Shown here one piece after another: positions 38,290-49,700 of a DNA stretch of 64,000 bases (the stretch's first letter is position 1; every line of letters begins with the position of its first letter). Source of the stretch: Chamaelirium japonicum (taxonomy: Eukaryota; Streptophyta; Magnoliopsida; Liliales; Melanthiaceae); the NCBI GenBank assembly GCA_947650365.1, contig OX393549.1, forward strand, positions 79,127,533 to 79,191,532, written 5' to 3'. The notes below the pieces were generated by a model. That model was given only the letters and a program-made list of their open reading frames with translations. It searched no databases and was not told the DNA's origin. The position numbers and the translations under genes were made by a program.

Positions 38290-38700
38290 CCTAACTGGAG
38301 GGGGTAACGCATACCCGATCGGCCCCTAGCGAGGGGTCGGCGGGCCAACCGGTCAGCCTCGCACAACCAGTAGGCAGATGCGCACCCGATCGGTCCCTAG
38401 CAGCAGGTCGACAGGCGCAACGGTCGGCCACGCACAGTAGATCGACAGGCAGACGATGGTCGGCCCCACACAAGGGGTCGGCAGACGCACAACAATCGGC
38501 CCAGGACAGGGGATCGACAGAAAAACAGTAGTCAGCCCCAGACAAGGGGTCGGTAGACAGGCAACAGTCGTCTCCGGACAGGGGGTCGACAGGCAGACAA
38601 TGGTTGACCCCACGCAACGGGCCGGCAGATGCACGACGAACATTCCCGAACAGATGGTTGACAGACGAGCGATCGATTTTGCACCAGGAAATCCCAGCCA
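38290..38700. repeat. ~43-bp tandem array of GGTCGGCC...GGGGTCGACAG units before the 3' LTR
   Basis: About nine imperfect units, each with TCGGCCC(C/T), a run such as ACAAGGGGTCG and GACAGGCAGAC. The same array is present at 50,210-50,560 beside the related LTR in the NPF3 intron. Confidence 0.85.
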
Positions 38701-38736
38701 ACTGGGTTAACACCTATCTAGATGGGAGGGGATAAC

Positions 38737-39375
38737 TGTGGGTGCAAAATCTGGCTAACGCCCAATGGTGGGATCCACAGCCCTGCCTGGGGCCCACGAG
38801 TCCAATGATGGGACCCATAGCCTTGCCTGGGGCCCACGAGTCCAACGGTGGGACCCGCAGCCCTGCCTGGGACCCACTTGCACTATCTGGGTTCTAGTAA
38901 ATCCCCCCAGGTATTTACCAAACCCCGGATATTTCGGGAAATATTTCTAGAATATTTTCCAGCAGATAAACTAAACCTCTATAAATAGTAGACCCTGTAA
39001 ATGATTCCAGATCCTGAAATCAAAACCATAATCCCACTTTCTGTTTTCCAGAGCTCCCTGAGCTTTTTGGTTTTGATATTCCCTCTCCACCCTCTGACAT
39101 CTTGTAAGAAGCACTCCTCGGCCTGTCGAGAGTAGCTCAATTTCATTCAAATATAGTGGATTCAAAGGTTGCATCTTACCGCACGGAGACGTAGGCTTCG
39201 GCCGAACTTCGTCACCACATCTAGTGTCAACTCTCTCTCTATTCTACAGTGCTTGTGTGACAGCCTAGCAAGCTACAACTCAGCGCTTCGAACCGCGGTA
39301 TATCCCGAAGTGTCAAACCTTCAATCGACTGTGGGAGGAGGGTCACGTACGACGGTCATGAAATCCTCCCCCACA
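38737..39375 (+). repeat. 3' LTR of the gypsy-like element
   Basis: Starts TGTGGGTGCAAAATCTGG right after the polypurine tract and ends CCTCCCCCACA before the duplicated GGATC. The TATA-like CTATAAATAG is near 38,980. Confidence 0.92.
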
Positions 39376-39554
39376 GGATCTACCTGCCAGTTCACCCGGG
39401 CGAACCCTGTACGACGCCCGTGTGAAATTTCTGGCAGTGCATCACTTTCGCTCCGCTTCCGTTCCTTCGTTACTCCGTCTACCATCGTTCTTTCGCGCAC
39501 AAAGCCTAAAGATGTTTTTTGACTTGTTTGTAGCTATATCTTCAACATTTCTAT
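39376..39554. repeat. Fragment of the old copia-family LTR between two younger elements
   Basis: Shares GTTCACCCGGGCGAACC, CCTTCGTTACTCCGTCTACC and TTTGACTTGTTTG with 26,090-26,215. It is the middle piece of a target copy split by the gypsy-like element on its left and the copia element on its right; the next piece starts at 45,506. Confidence 0.75.
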
Positions 39555-40287
39555 TGTTAAGATTTTATTTATTTATTTGTGTTTTAAAAACAAAATATCA
39601 TCATGTTGGTTTATAACTGCTATAACGGCTACAAACGGCTAGAAACGTTCACACTAAATGTGATCTAATGGCTGGGCTTTAAAAGCCCATTAAATCCAAA
39701 TGAATGGGTAGTCATCAACACATCTTGGGCTGGGCCTATATAAGAGACCCAAGACCATAGAGTTTTAGAAGAATAAGTTGTGCTTTTGCTACCAAAAACT
39801 CTATCCTTTTCATTCTCTATTTGTGTTTCAATCTTTGCTAACTGCTGGGTTCTTGAAAGCTACATTGGGGTTCGCCATACACCCTCTCGAAGTCGTGCTG
39901 ACGGGAGGGAGAGCCTACCGGCTGGGTCGTCGTATCTCTATTAGTCGTTGTCGGAAGACCCGCACGCAGGGGGCAATCGACTTTTAGGACAGCGCTTGCG
40001 CGCTTCGACCAAACAGGCTCCATCCAAACTCTCTATTTTTGATTTCTCTATTTTGTAAATTAGAAATCCTAGATCATAGTCAACTAGCATCTATATATCT
40101 AATATTCAATCTTTTTATTCTAGCATAATAAATATACAAATATTCATGAGATCTTAATCCTATCTTTATTAGGCATTGCATGAATAGCATAATATTTTAT
40201 TTCTAGCATTATAGAATTGATTTAATTTTGTTGAAATTTGTATATCATCTAATTTTTTAGGTGAGATCTTTTCACTTGTAGCTAACA
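39555..40287 (+). repeat. 5' LTR of the young copia element
   Basis: 733 bp, TGTTA...TAACA. The TATA-like CCTATATAAGAG near 39,736 and the block TACCGGCTGGGTCGTCGTAT are shared with the partner. Confidence 0.95.
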
Positions 40288-40349
40288 ATCTAAAAGTCGA
40301 TAGATTTGTAAAATTCAAATTAGCTACATGTTATATGCTAAATAAAAAT

Positions 40350-40411
<62 letters not shown>

Positions 40412-41130
40412 ATATATATTTGTCATATGCTCTCATATATTGTATATTCATTCGTTAAATATTCATTATAATCATCCATGTTCTTGTAGAGATTAAAATA
40501 ATTATTTTAATAGAAAAATTAAAAAAAAAATACTTCTTGTTTTAAAATAGCATATTTCATTAATACGAATTTGCTAGTAGTAGTATCTATTGCTAATTGT
40601 AATTAGCCAATATCCTAATATTAGTTCTTAGCATATTTTGTCATTTGCGTAAATTGTTTCCTATATTCTAGTTAGAACACTTGAAAATTAAATTATAAGA
40701 AAAATAATTTTAATTTGAGAAACTAATTAGTTATAGAAAAGAATAGTACATCTAATTAAAATATAAAAACTTATCGCTAGACTAGTAACTTCACGATCTC
40801 CAGTGACTATTCTATTGCGTAACGGTGTCTAGAAAAGCTTGTCAAAAAGGCATACGTGCCTAAGACGGACTGGTATTTAAGCGAGCCTAGTGCTCCACCA
40901 CCCATCTGGAGCTGATCTGGCCGTTTACAATCTAGAATTTCATTTGGATATCTAAGTCTAATCTAGCTAAAATCCAAATCTATCCACCTAATCAAAACTC
41001 TAGTAGGGAGAGCTCGGCGTATACACTTGTGTATGCGTGTCTCGTCTGTAACCCTCATAATCTAGAGCATTTGATAAGTGGTCAAATACTTCTAGTGTAA
41101 GTGCACCTGACACGAAGTCTTAAACCAAAA
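40288..41130 (+). other. 5' internal region of the young copia element without a gag ORF
   Basis: AT-rich, with a (TA)n microsatellite at about 40,352-40,409. No usual initiator-tRNA primer site directly follows the LTR and no gag-like frame is seen, so this element probably depends on partners or carries a deletion. Confidence 0.6.
40352..40409. repeat. (TA)n microsatellite
   Basis: About 58 bp of TA dinucleotide inside the copia element. Unlike the other two (TA)n sites it carries no palindromic insert. Confidence 0.95.
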
Positions 41131-44100
41131 ATCGAAATGGCAACAGGATCTACTGGGACCATTTGTAGGCTAGTTCAAATTACCCCAGAAATAAACTTGG
41201 CAATCCAAGCACTTGACTGGTGGATAGATACCGGAGCTAATATTCATGTATGTTCTGATCGTTCCTGGTTCTCCACATATGAGATCTCGAATAGAGGAGT
41301 AGTGACCATGGATAATAATTCCGAAGCACACATGCTAGGAATAGGTCGAGTCAACCTAAAGCTGACATCAGACAAGACCCTAATCCTAAGCAATGTCTAC
41401 CATGTTCCAGAGATTAGACGCAACCTTATTAGTGGGTCCCTCCTAGTCCAACACGGATATAAACTAGTATTCGAGTCAAACAAAGTGATTATAACTAAGG
41501 GCGTGTCTTTCATAGGGAAAGGATTCTTGATTGACGGCTTATTTAAGCTGAATACATGTATCCCTTCTAATAACAGTAGTCCCGTTATTTTGAACATTGA
41601 GTCTTCCTCCACCTGGCACTCTAGACTAGGTCATGTTAACTACAACGCCATCAAAAGAATGATGAACCTAAACCTGATACCTAAGGTAGATACCCAACAT
41701 CACGACAGATGTAAAATCTGTGTAGAAGCCAAACAAGCCAAGAAGCCTTTCAGAACAATAGATAGAGACTCTGATCTCCTCGAATTAGTCCATAGCGATG
41801 TATGTGACTCAGGAAGAATCTCGAGAGGTGGTAACAGATACTTCGTTACTTTTATTGATGATCTATCTAAGTATTGTTATATTTACCTCATAAAAACGAA
41901 AGATGAGGTATTAAACAAATTTAAGGTCTACAAAGCTGAGGCTGAAAACCAGAAAGATAAGACCTTAAAAATTCTTAGATCCGACCGAGGTGGAGAATAT
42001 ACCTCAAATGAATTATCTATATTCTGTGAAATATCTGGAATAATTCATGAGGTGACTGCTCCATATACCCCTCAATAAAATGGAGTAGCCGAAAAAAAGA
42101 ATAGAACCCTTATGGATATGGTCAATGCCATGTTAATTAGCTCAGGAGCACCTGAGAACTTGTGGGGGGAAGCCCTATTAGCAGCCAATTTTATTCTTAA
42201 TCGTATTCCCTCTAAAAACAACAACCTTACCCCCTATGAGCTGTGGAAGAATAGGAAGCCCACTTTGAACTATCTCAAAGTATGGGGGTGTTTAGCAAAA
42301 GTTAGAATTCCTGACAATAAGAGAAAGAAGATAGGACCCAAAACAGTAGATGCTGTATTCATTGGTTATGCATTAGATAGCAATGCTAATCGATTTCTAG
42401 TATTTAACTCTGAGATAGAAGAAATCTCAAATAACACCATCATGGAAGCCAGAGATGCGACATACTTTGAAAGTATATTTTCCTTTAAGACTAGAGTTAG
42501 AAATCCGGATCGAACCGATGTTACAGAGATAGGTTCTAGTTCCAATCCAAACATAGGTTCTAGACCCATAAGACAAATAGAAGAAGAGTCATCAATTGAG
42601 CCTAGAAGAAGTAAAAGACAAAGGATAGAAAAGACATTTGATGACTTTTATGCTCTATTAATAGAAGATACTCCTACAACCTATGAGGATGGCATAAAGT
42701 CCTATGACTCCCCGTATTGGAAGGAGGCCATTGACAATGAGATTCAGTCAATTATGCAGAACCATACCTGGGAACTGACTGATCTCCCTTCTGGTTGTAA
42801 ACCCATAGGATATAAGTGGGTATTTCAGAAGAAACTTAGACCAGATGGCACGATAGATAAATTTAAGGCTAGGTTAGTAGCTAAGGGGTTCAACCAAAAG
42901 CACGGAGTGGACTATTTTGATGTATATGCTCTAGTAGCGAGAATAACAACTATTAGAGTCCTACTAGCCCTAGCTTCAATTCATAAGTTGTTCAGTCACC
43001 AAATGGACGTTAAGACAGCCTTCTTGTACGGAGATCTAGATGAGGAGATTTATATGAATCAACCTAATGGATTTATAACTTTAGGTCAAGAGAAGAAAGT
43101 CTGTAAATTAATCAGATCAATGTATGGACTTAAGCAAGCTCCTAAACAGTGGCATGAAAAATTTGATAGAACTATTCTCTCTTTTGGATTTGAGATAAAT
43201 AAAACGGATGAATGCGTATACTATAAAGTAAAGGAAAATGAAAAGGTTATCCTATGTCTATATGTTGATGATATATTGATTTTTGGCACGAGTATGCAAA
43301 TTATAAATGAGGTTAAATCATTATTATCTCAAAATTTTGATATGAAAGATTTAGGACAAGCGGATATTAATCTTAACACCAAGATTATTAAAAAACCCGA
43401 AGGATTAATCTTGTCACAAGAACACTACATAGAGAAAATTTTGAGAAAGTTTTATTACTTTGATTGTAGTCCTATATCGACACCATTCGATGCTAGCATA
43501 CACCTAAAGAAAAATCAAGGATTCCCTGCACTACAAAAGGAATATGCACAAATTATAGGATCTCTAAGATTCCTAACCAATTATACAAGGCCTGATATAG
43601 CACATGCGGTAAATAGACTTAGCAGATACACTAATAATCCAAGTACTGAACATTTGAATGCTTTAGAAAGGATCCTTAGATACCTTAAAGGTACAATATC
43701 CTATGGACTGCGATTTAGGTGATATCCAGCTGTTTTAGAGGGTTATAGCGATGCCAATTGGATTAGTGACTCACTAGATGTGAAGTCAACTACAGGATAT
43801 GTATTCCTCCTAGGAGGAGCAGCAGTATCTTGGAAATCATCAAAGCAGACTGTAATAGCTAGAAGTACTATAGAGTCTGAAATGATTGCTCTCGATACTG
43901 CCAGTACCGAAGCTGAGTGGCTTAGGGATTTACTAATAGATATACCTCTAGTAGAAAAACCCTTGCCAGCTATTTCTATACATTGTGATTGTAGATCTGC
44001 TATAGACAAATGCAAACAAGAAAATGCAGACGTAAAGATGAATCGTCATTTAAAAGTACGACATAAGTCATTAAGATATAAAATAAAAAATCATATGATT

Positions 44101-44208
44101 GCCTTAAGTTTTGTAAGATCGGAAAAGAATTTGGCCGATCAATTAACTAAAGGCTTATCTAGAACAGTGGTTCTAGAAGCGTCGAGGGGAATGGGTTTAA
44201 GCCCATAA
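41131..44208 (+). mobile_element. Copia pol region: protease, integrase, reverse transcriptase, RNase H
   Basis: In order I see a protease motif (WWIDTGANIHVC, near 41,218), a gag-pre-integrase zinc-binding region (WHSRLGHV, then CKICVEAKQAKKPF), an integrase core (LVHSDVCDSG, VTFIDDLSKY), reverse transcriptase (YKWVFQKKLRPDG, KARLVAKGFNQKHGVDYF, YVDDILIF) and RNase H ([34 protein letters not shown]). Domain order PR-INT-RT-RH defines Ty1/copia. It is broken in about two places but otherwise well preserved. Confidence 0.95.
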
Positions 44209-44762
44209 GAAAGATCACCACGGTAGCAACCCAACCTCACGGAGGTTCAATGGGTAGAAACAAACCGTATAGGTGACTATGAGGAGCACTGATCTCTCCT
44301 CCCATCCCTAGGGCGCCAGTGCTCATAAAAGCAAGGGATTAGGATGAGTTTTTACTCTTAATAAGTCCAAGATCCATGAGACAGGGTGCTACCTTGCTCG
44401 CACCCTTATAAGGACTCACCTATATGTGTAGTTGTGTGGCCGCAACAATGAGTATTGGGCGATACTCTAAAAAAACACATGAAAGATACTTGCGCATGGC
44501 CTAAATAGCGCAACCCGTCTAGAACCCTAAATTAGCTATACTATATGTGAATCTTATAAAAGTCTGAACCATGGTCCTGGTTCAAGGCATAGTCCACCAA
44601 GGTACTACAGACGGATATAATTTTTACTAAGTGGAGGTTCAAACCGAGAGGTACCTACACCCATTACATAGTATAAGGAATCCAGCAAATTATTTTATAT
44701 TTTAATTTTTTTTAATTTTTTAATATTTAGAATATTTGATGTTTTTAAAACATGTGGGGGAT

Positions 44763-45505
44763 TGTTAAGATTTTATTTATTTATTTGTGTTTTAAAAACA
44801 AAATATCATCATGTTGGTTTATAACGGCTATAACGGCTACAAACGGCTACAAACGGCTGGAAACGTTCACACTAAATGTGATCTAATGGCTGGGCTTTAA
44901 AAGCCCATTAAATCCAAATGAATGGGTAGCCATCAACACATCTTGGGCTGGGCCTATATAAGATACCCAAGACCATAGAGTTTTAGAAGAATAAGTTGTG
45001 TTTTTGCTACCAAAAACTCTGTCCTTTTCATTCTCTATTTGTGTTTCAATCTTTGCTAACTGCTGGGTTCTTGAAAGCTGCATTGGGGTTCGCCGTACAC
45101 CCTCTCGAAGTCGTGCCGACGGGAGGGAGAGCCTACCGGCTGGGTCGTCGTATCTCTACTAGTCGTTGCCGGAAGACTCGCACGCAGGGGGCAATCGACT
45201 TTTAGGACAGCGCTTGCGCGCTTCGACCAAACAGGCTCCATCCAAACTCTCTATTTTTGATTTCTCTATTTTGTAAATTAGAAATCCTAGATCATAGTCA
45301 ACTAGCATCTATATATCTAATATTCAATCTTTTTATTCTAGCATAATAAATATACAAATATTCATGAGATCTTAATCCTATCTTTATTAGGCATTGCATG
45401 AATAGCATAATATTTTATTTCTAGCATTATAGAATTGATTTAATTTTGTTGAAATTTGTATATCATCTAATTTTTTAGATGAGATCTTTTCACTTGTAGC
45501 TAACA
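44763..45505 (+). repeat. 3' LTR of the young copia element
   Basis: 743 bp; slightly longer than the 5' LTR because of an extra GGCTACAAAC-type unit near 44,830. Confidence 0.95.
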
Positions 45506-45945
45506 TCTATCAAGTCCTAAATAATTATAGTCTGGGTAATCTGGGCCGTGGGCGCCCGGGCGTGCCCTGTAAATTTGCCCGGGTATCCCGACTTTCAACT
45601 TCAGCACAGCATAGGGTTCGCCCGGACGCCCAACAGTCTCGTATCGAGGCCGAGTCTATCTGGTCTCTACCGACATGAGGATGGACACCATATCTGGTCT
45701 CTACCGACATGAAGATGGACACCCAACATAGTGATACGTATTCACCCCGTCACACTGAGCTAAACAAATGTAGCTGACGATCACGCTCGCTAACAAAAAG
45801 ATCATGATACATCACAACCGTTGAATGCGCCTTTTTTTTGGACTCGCACCCAACAGCTTTCCATGTGGGTTCGATTGCCACTGCAACGCCCTGCTGCAGC
45901 AACACAAACAAAAACAGAAGGAAACAGGGGGACGAAAAAGAAAAA
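45506..45945. other. Right flank of the nested LTR cluster, no gene
   Basis: Begins with the duplicated TCTAT and continues with sequence probably belonging to the old LTR family copy. A ~38-bp direct duplication TCTGGTCTCTACCGACATGA occurs at about 45,659 and 45,695. Confidence 0.5.
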
Positions 45946-46705
45946 GGTAAATTACATATACACCCCTATAGTTGTCAGATTACAACTTTCACACCTCACG
46001 TTTCAAATCTTACAAATACCCCCCTACACTTTGTAACAATCACAAATCCATCTCCTCAGAGGCGGCGTTTGTGCAAGAAATCGATACTATAGGTAGCGGT
46101 GGCAATCGATCGGGTTCGGGTCAGACCCTACCCCTATCCATACCCATATCCATTTGAATAAGGCAGGGTCCATACCCGATCCATACCCATTCGGGTTGAG
46201 AGGGTCCATATCCGATCCATACCCAATCAGATTTCGAGTTTTAGTTCGGATTTCGGGTATTATTGGTATAATTTTTTATTTTTTTCTCCATCGTATATGC
46301 AATTACTCAAGAAAATAATAATTAAGGCATCACAATGCAAGGTTAAAAGAAGTTTTGTTGGTTTCTTATTAGAAGAGTAAGTTTGGGTAGGGATATGAGT
46401 TCAGTTGGAATTTGGATAATGACATTGATTTTGGAGTCAAACTGGATCTAGTATACACAAGGTATAGGGGCAATCGGGCTTACCTACCCAAAAGTTAATT
46501 GCGGAGAGGTTCTATACCCCAACCCTACCCTACCCAAATAATTTTCGGGTACAAAATCTGTACCCATACCCGGTGTTTCGGGTCGGATTTGGGTCGGGTT
46601 TTTGAAGTCCATTGCCCCCCTAACTATTGGGGGGGGGATATTTGCAGTGTTAGACACGTGAGGGGTGAAAGTTAAATCGGACATGGGCCTATGTGTAATT
46701 TACCC
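45946..46705. mobile_element. MITE with ~80-bp inverted ends, split by a hAT MITE
   Basis: The left arm GGTAAATTACATATACACCC runs through TTTCACACCTCACG; the right arm is its complement (CGTGAGGGGTGAAAG, then TGTGTAATTTACCC). The two arms are separated by the hAT MITE 46,094-46,622, so the original element was only about 225 bp. Its right end lies about 15 bp from a TATA-like box and 64 bp from the NPF3 start codon. Confidence 0.85.
46094..46622. mobile_element. hAT-type MITE with GGGTCGG-rich interior (copy 4), in the NPF3 promoter
   Basis: Starts TAGCGGTGGCAATCG, ends CCATTGCCCCCCTA. Flanks ACTATAGG (46,086-46,093) and ACTATTGG (46,623-46,630) make an 8-bp duplication with one mismatch. 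The interior carries CGGGTTCGGGTCAGACCC and GGTCGGATTTGGGTCGGG stretches. Confidence 0.9.
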
Positions 46706-46718
46706 AAAAGATGGCCCC

Positions 46719-46768
46719 TTAAATAAGAGGCTGCAGCCAAAGCTTGGGATCCACAGGAGAGGCGAGCG
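46719..46768 (+). promoter_or_regulatory. Likely core promoter and short 5' leader of NPF3
   Basis: A TATA-like TTAAATAAGAG lies 42-50 bp upstream of the first in-frame ATG at 46,769. If it is used, the leader is very short, so the start may instead lie at the in-frame ATG 46,787. Everything from 45,946 to 46,705 immediately upstream is transposon-derived. No transcript evidence is available. Confidence 0.4.
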
Positions 46769-49700
46769 ATGACGATGAGGGCAGCCATGGCGGAAGAGAC
46801 GCAGAGGAGTACTGGCCAATGCCTCCATGTCCAGAAAAGACAAGGAGGGCTCAGAACAATGCCCTTCATCTTCTGTAAGTTTACCATCATCTCCGACGCC
46901 GTCGACGTCGCCGGCACCGTCGTCCTCGTCCTCATATTCTTCAATTGTACTGTTGGTCCCCCACCGCAGCGAACGAGATTTCGGAGAAGCTGGCCGTCGT
47001 CGGATTCTCGGCCAACATGATCAGCTACCTGACCCAGCAGCTCCACTTGCCACTGACCAAAGCCGCCACCACGATCACAAACTTCAACGGCACCGCCAGC
47101 CTGACGCCGCTGCTCGGCGCCTTCCTCGCCGACGCCTATGTCGGCCGCTTCTGGACCGTCACTGCAGGCTCCCTCATATATCAAATTGTAAGGGTATCTC
47201 TGAATTTTATTATTTATTTTTTATATCGATCGATAGATGATAATTCTAGCTTTTTTTTTTTTTTAATGCAGGGTATGATCAGCTTGACGGTTTCGGCGGT
47301 CCTCCCGCAGTTCCGGCCCCCGCCGTGCGCCGCCGGCCACGCCTGCGTGGAGGCATCGCCGTGGCAGCTGGCGGTGCTGTACGTGTCCCTCCTGCTGACC
47401 GCGCTGGGGGCCGGCGGCATCCGGCCGTGCGTGGTGGCCTTCGGGGCGGACCAGTTCGACGAGTCGGACCCGAGCGAGACGACCAAGACGTGGAACTTCT
47501 TCAACTGGTACTACTTCTGCATGGGCGTCTCCATACTCCTGGCCGTCACGGTGGTGGTGTACATCCAGGACAACGTCGGGTGGGGCTGGGGGCTGGGGAT
47601 CCCCGCCATCGCGATGGCTATCTCCGTCGCCACCTTCGTCGCCGGCTACCCGCTGTACCGGCGGCTGGACCCGTCGGGGAGCCCCTTCACCCGGCTGGCG
47701 CAGGTGGTGGTCGCCGCCGTGAGGAAGCGGAGGGTGCCCGCGGTGTCGGATCCCCGGTGCCTCTACGAGAACGACGAGCTCGACGCGCCCATCTCTCTGT
47801 CCGGCAAGCTGCAGCACACCAAGCATCTGAGGTTAGTCTCACTTTCCGACGTACAGACTCGAGAGTCAATGGGTCATGGACCTAATAAGAGAAGGGATGG
47901 GCCGAGTGCATCTTGTCCTGTTGTTGGGTCTTTAAGGCAAAGGCCCAGTGATGAATGAGCAAAGCGACAAGCGGCCTGCCAATATGCGTCGCTAGTGCCA
48001 ACTTGTACGTGCACCAGCTCACACCCCAAAAATTTTTTGGGTTATTTAGACTTTGCTCCCCAAATTTTGCCTTGAATTACTCTATACACCCCTCATTTTT
48101 CATTAATTAGACTTTACCCCCCAAAACTAACTGTTCCGTCAGTTCACCACCTATAAGAGAAAGGGTGAGCTGACCGAAAAGAAATAAAGTTTTGGGGGTG
48201 AGCTGACGGAGGTTAGTTTTTGGGGGTAAAGTCTAATTAATGTAAAATGGGGGGTAAATTCTAATTTAAGGTAAAATTTGGGGGGCAAAGTCAAAATAAC
48301 CGCTTTTTAAATTATTAATAAAAAGTTTGCCTACCCTCATATGCTTTTGTTTTTATTTCCTTTCACCCCTTCCTACCCCTTCCTTTTTCATCCTCGGAGC
48401 CCCCCACCGTCCTCGCCGAAGTAGCCATTGCCTCTCCTTCTCTTTTCACTGTCAGACCGTCGTCGCCTCCTCTCTCCTCATCCTCCTTCTTTTCCATCGT
48501 CGGAACCGCTGTTACCTTCCCCTCCTCCTTCCCCCTCACCTATGGCGTTGAGATGGATACAGTGACTATAAAAAAACACAGAAGGAAGGAAGCCGTTGGT
48601 GGCTCCGGGCCTCTGGCAATGAAAAAAGAGGAGGAGGATATAATAAAGAAGGAGAAGGTGGAGTACAAAAATGTGAAGTAACTAAAGGGGTGATTTCCAA
48701 TAAAATTACCCTAGGTAGGGTTATCCACCCACCGAATGATTGAGCACTGGGGTGTTTGGTCAAAGAGAAGGGGACCGGGCTGACTCCATACTGACGCGTA
48801 CGTGTTGGGTCTCGCCCTAATACTTTAGTCCTCGGAATAACATTCAGCTGGTGGACAGGAGCATCTCCAACGGAATCCCAGATTAACTCCCAAGTGTAGG
48901 TAGCCGAGCATGCCACATCAGCATAGGAGAAACCCAAAGTCCAGCTACACTCCAATCGACTCCTACTTTCACTATCTATTTTATTTAAAATAATATCCAA
49001 CATATCCTTGGACAATTTATGAAATTACTCACGCATACCAGGTAGGGGTGGCAATGAGTCGAGTCGAGTCGGGTCGGGTCGGACTCGTGTCGTGTCCAAA
49101 ACCCCTATATCTAGACCCGACTGGTTTAACTAATCGTGTCTAGATCCTAAACCCATACCCGACTTGTTTATAAACGGGTTGACCCGATAAGACCCGTTTA
49201 CTACACGGGTTGATTCAGTTGACCCGATCCGACTCGACCCGACCTAGCCCGATAGACCCGATGATACTATATATTATAGTATCGGATTGCGGGTAAACCC
49301 GACACGACGCGTTGAATTTTAAACGGGTCTTCCTAGGTCTACCGTGTCCAGACCCTAAACCTGGACCCGACCTGTTTATTAAACGGGTCTATCGTGTCGA
49401 CCCGTTTACGACCCGAACCGTTTAGCCTTGACCCAGACCCGCTAACTTCGTGTCGGGTCGTATCGAGTCCGAAATTGCAAGCCCTAATACCAAGTCATAT
49501 TTCTAAATTATAATAATAATAAAACTAATAAAGAGTAAAAAATAATTATAAATTCAAATTAAAATTAATATTTAAATACTTTTTGAATAAATAGGAAATC
49601 ATCAATAATCAGATTTTTATCCGTTGGGCACGTATTCCAATGAGACACGAGTTTTCACCAACGGTCAGATTTCTATCCGTTGGGCACGTATTCCAACGAG

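Larger units (their letters stand above)
32771..39375 (+). mobile_element. Non-autonomous Ty3/gypsy-like (LARD-type) element with gag but no pol, 6.6 kb
   Basis: Similar LTRs (about 32,771-33,442 and 38,737-39,375) start TGTGGGTGCAAAATCT, and the right one ends CCTCCCCCACA. The 5-bp duplication GGATC flanks the whole (32,766-32,770 and 39,376-39,380). A polypurine tract GATGGGAGGGGATAAC directly precedes the right LTR. A Retrotrans_gag-like region lies at about 34,640-34,990; no protease, reverse transcriptase or integrase is seen. The middle holds 200-bp, ~97-bp and ~43-bp tandem arrays and a C-rich block. The gag region looks broken in a few places. LTR differences by eye suggest moderate age. 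Confidence 0.9.
39555..45505 (+). mobile_element. Young Ty1/copia retrotransposon, 5.95 kb
   Basis: LTRs 39,555-40,287 and 44,763-45,505 both start TGTTAAGATTTTATT and end GTAGCTAACA. A perfect 5-bp duplication TCTAT flanks the element (39,550-39,554 and 45,506-45,510). A polypurine tract ATGTGGGGGAT precedes the right LTR. The two LTRs differ by about a dozen substitutions and one ~10-bp indel by eye, which suggests a recent insertion. Pol domains are recognisable in order with about two breaks; no gag ORF is seen. Confidence 0.95.

Noticed and set aside
35144-38700. Regular repeats as a possible CRISPR-like array
   Set aside because: Units are contiguous tandem repeats without unique spacers, in a plant retroelement.
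47263-47885. ORFs of 186-187 aa antisense or out of frame to NPF3 exon 3
   Set aside because: GC-rich third positions of the real exon remove stops in other frames; Arg/Pro/His-rich shadows without family resemblance.
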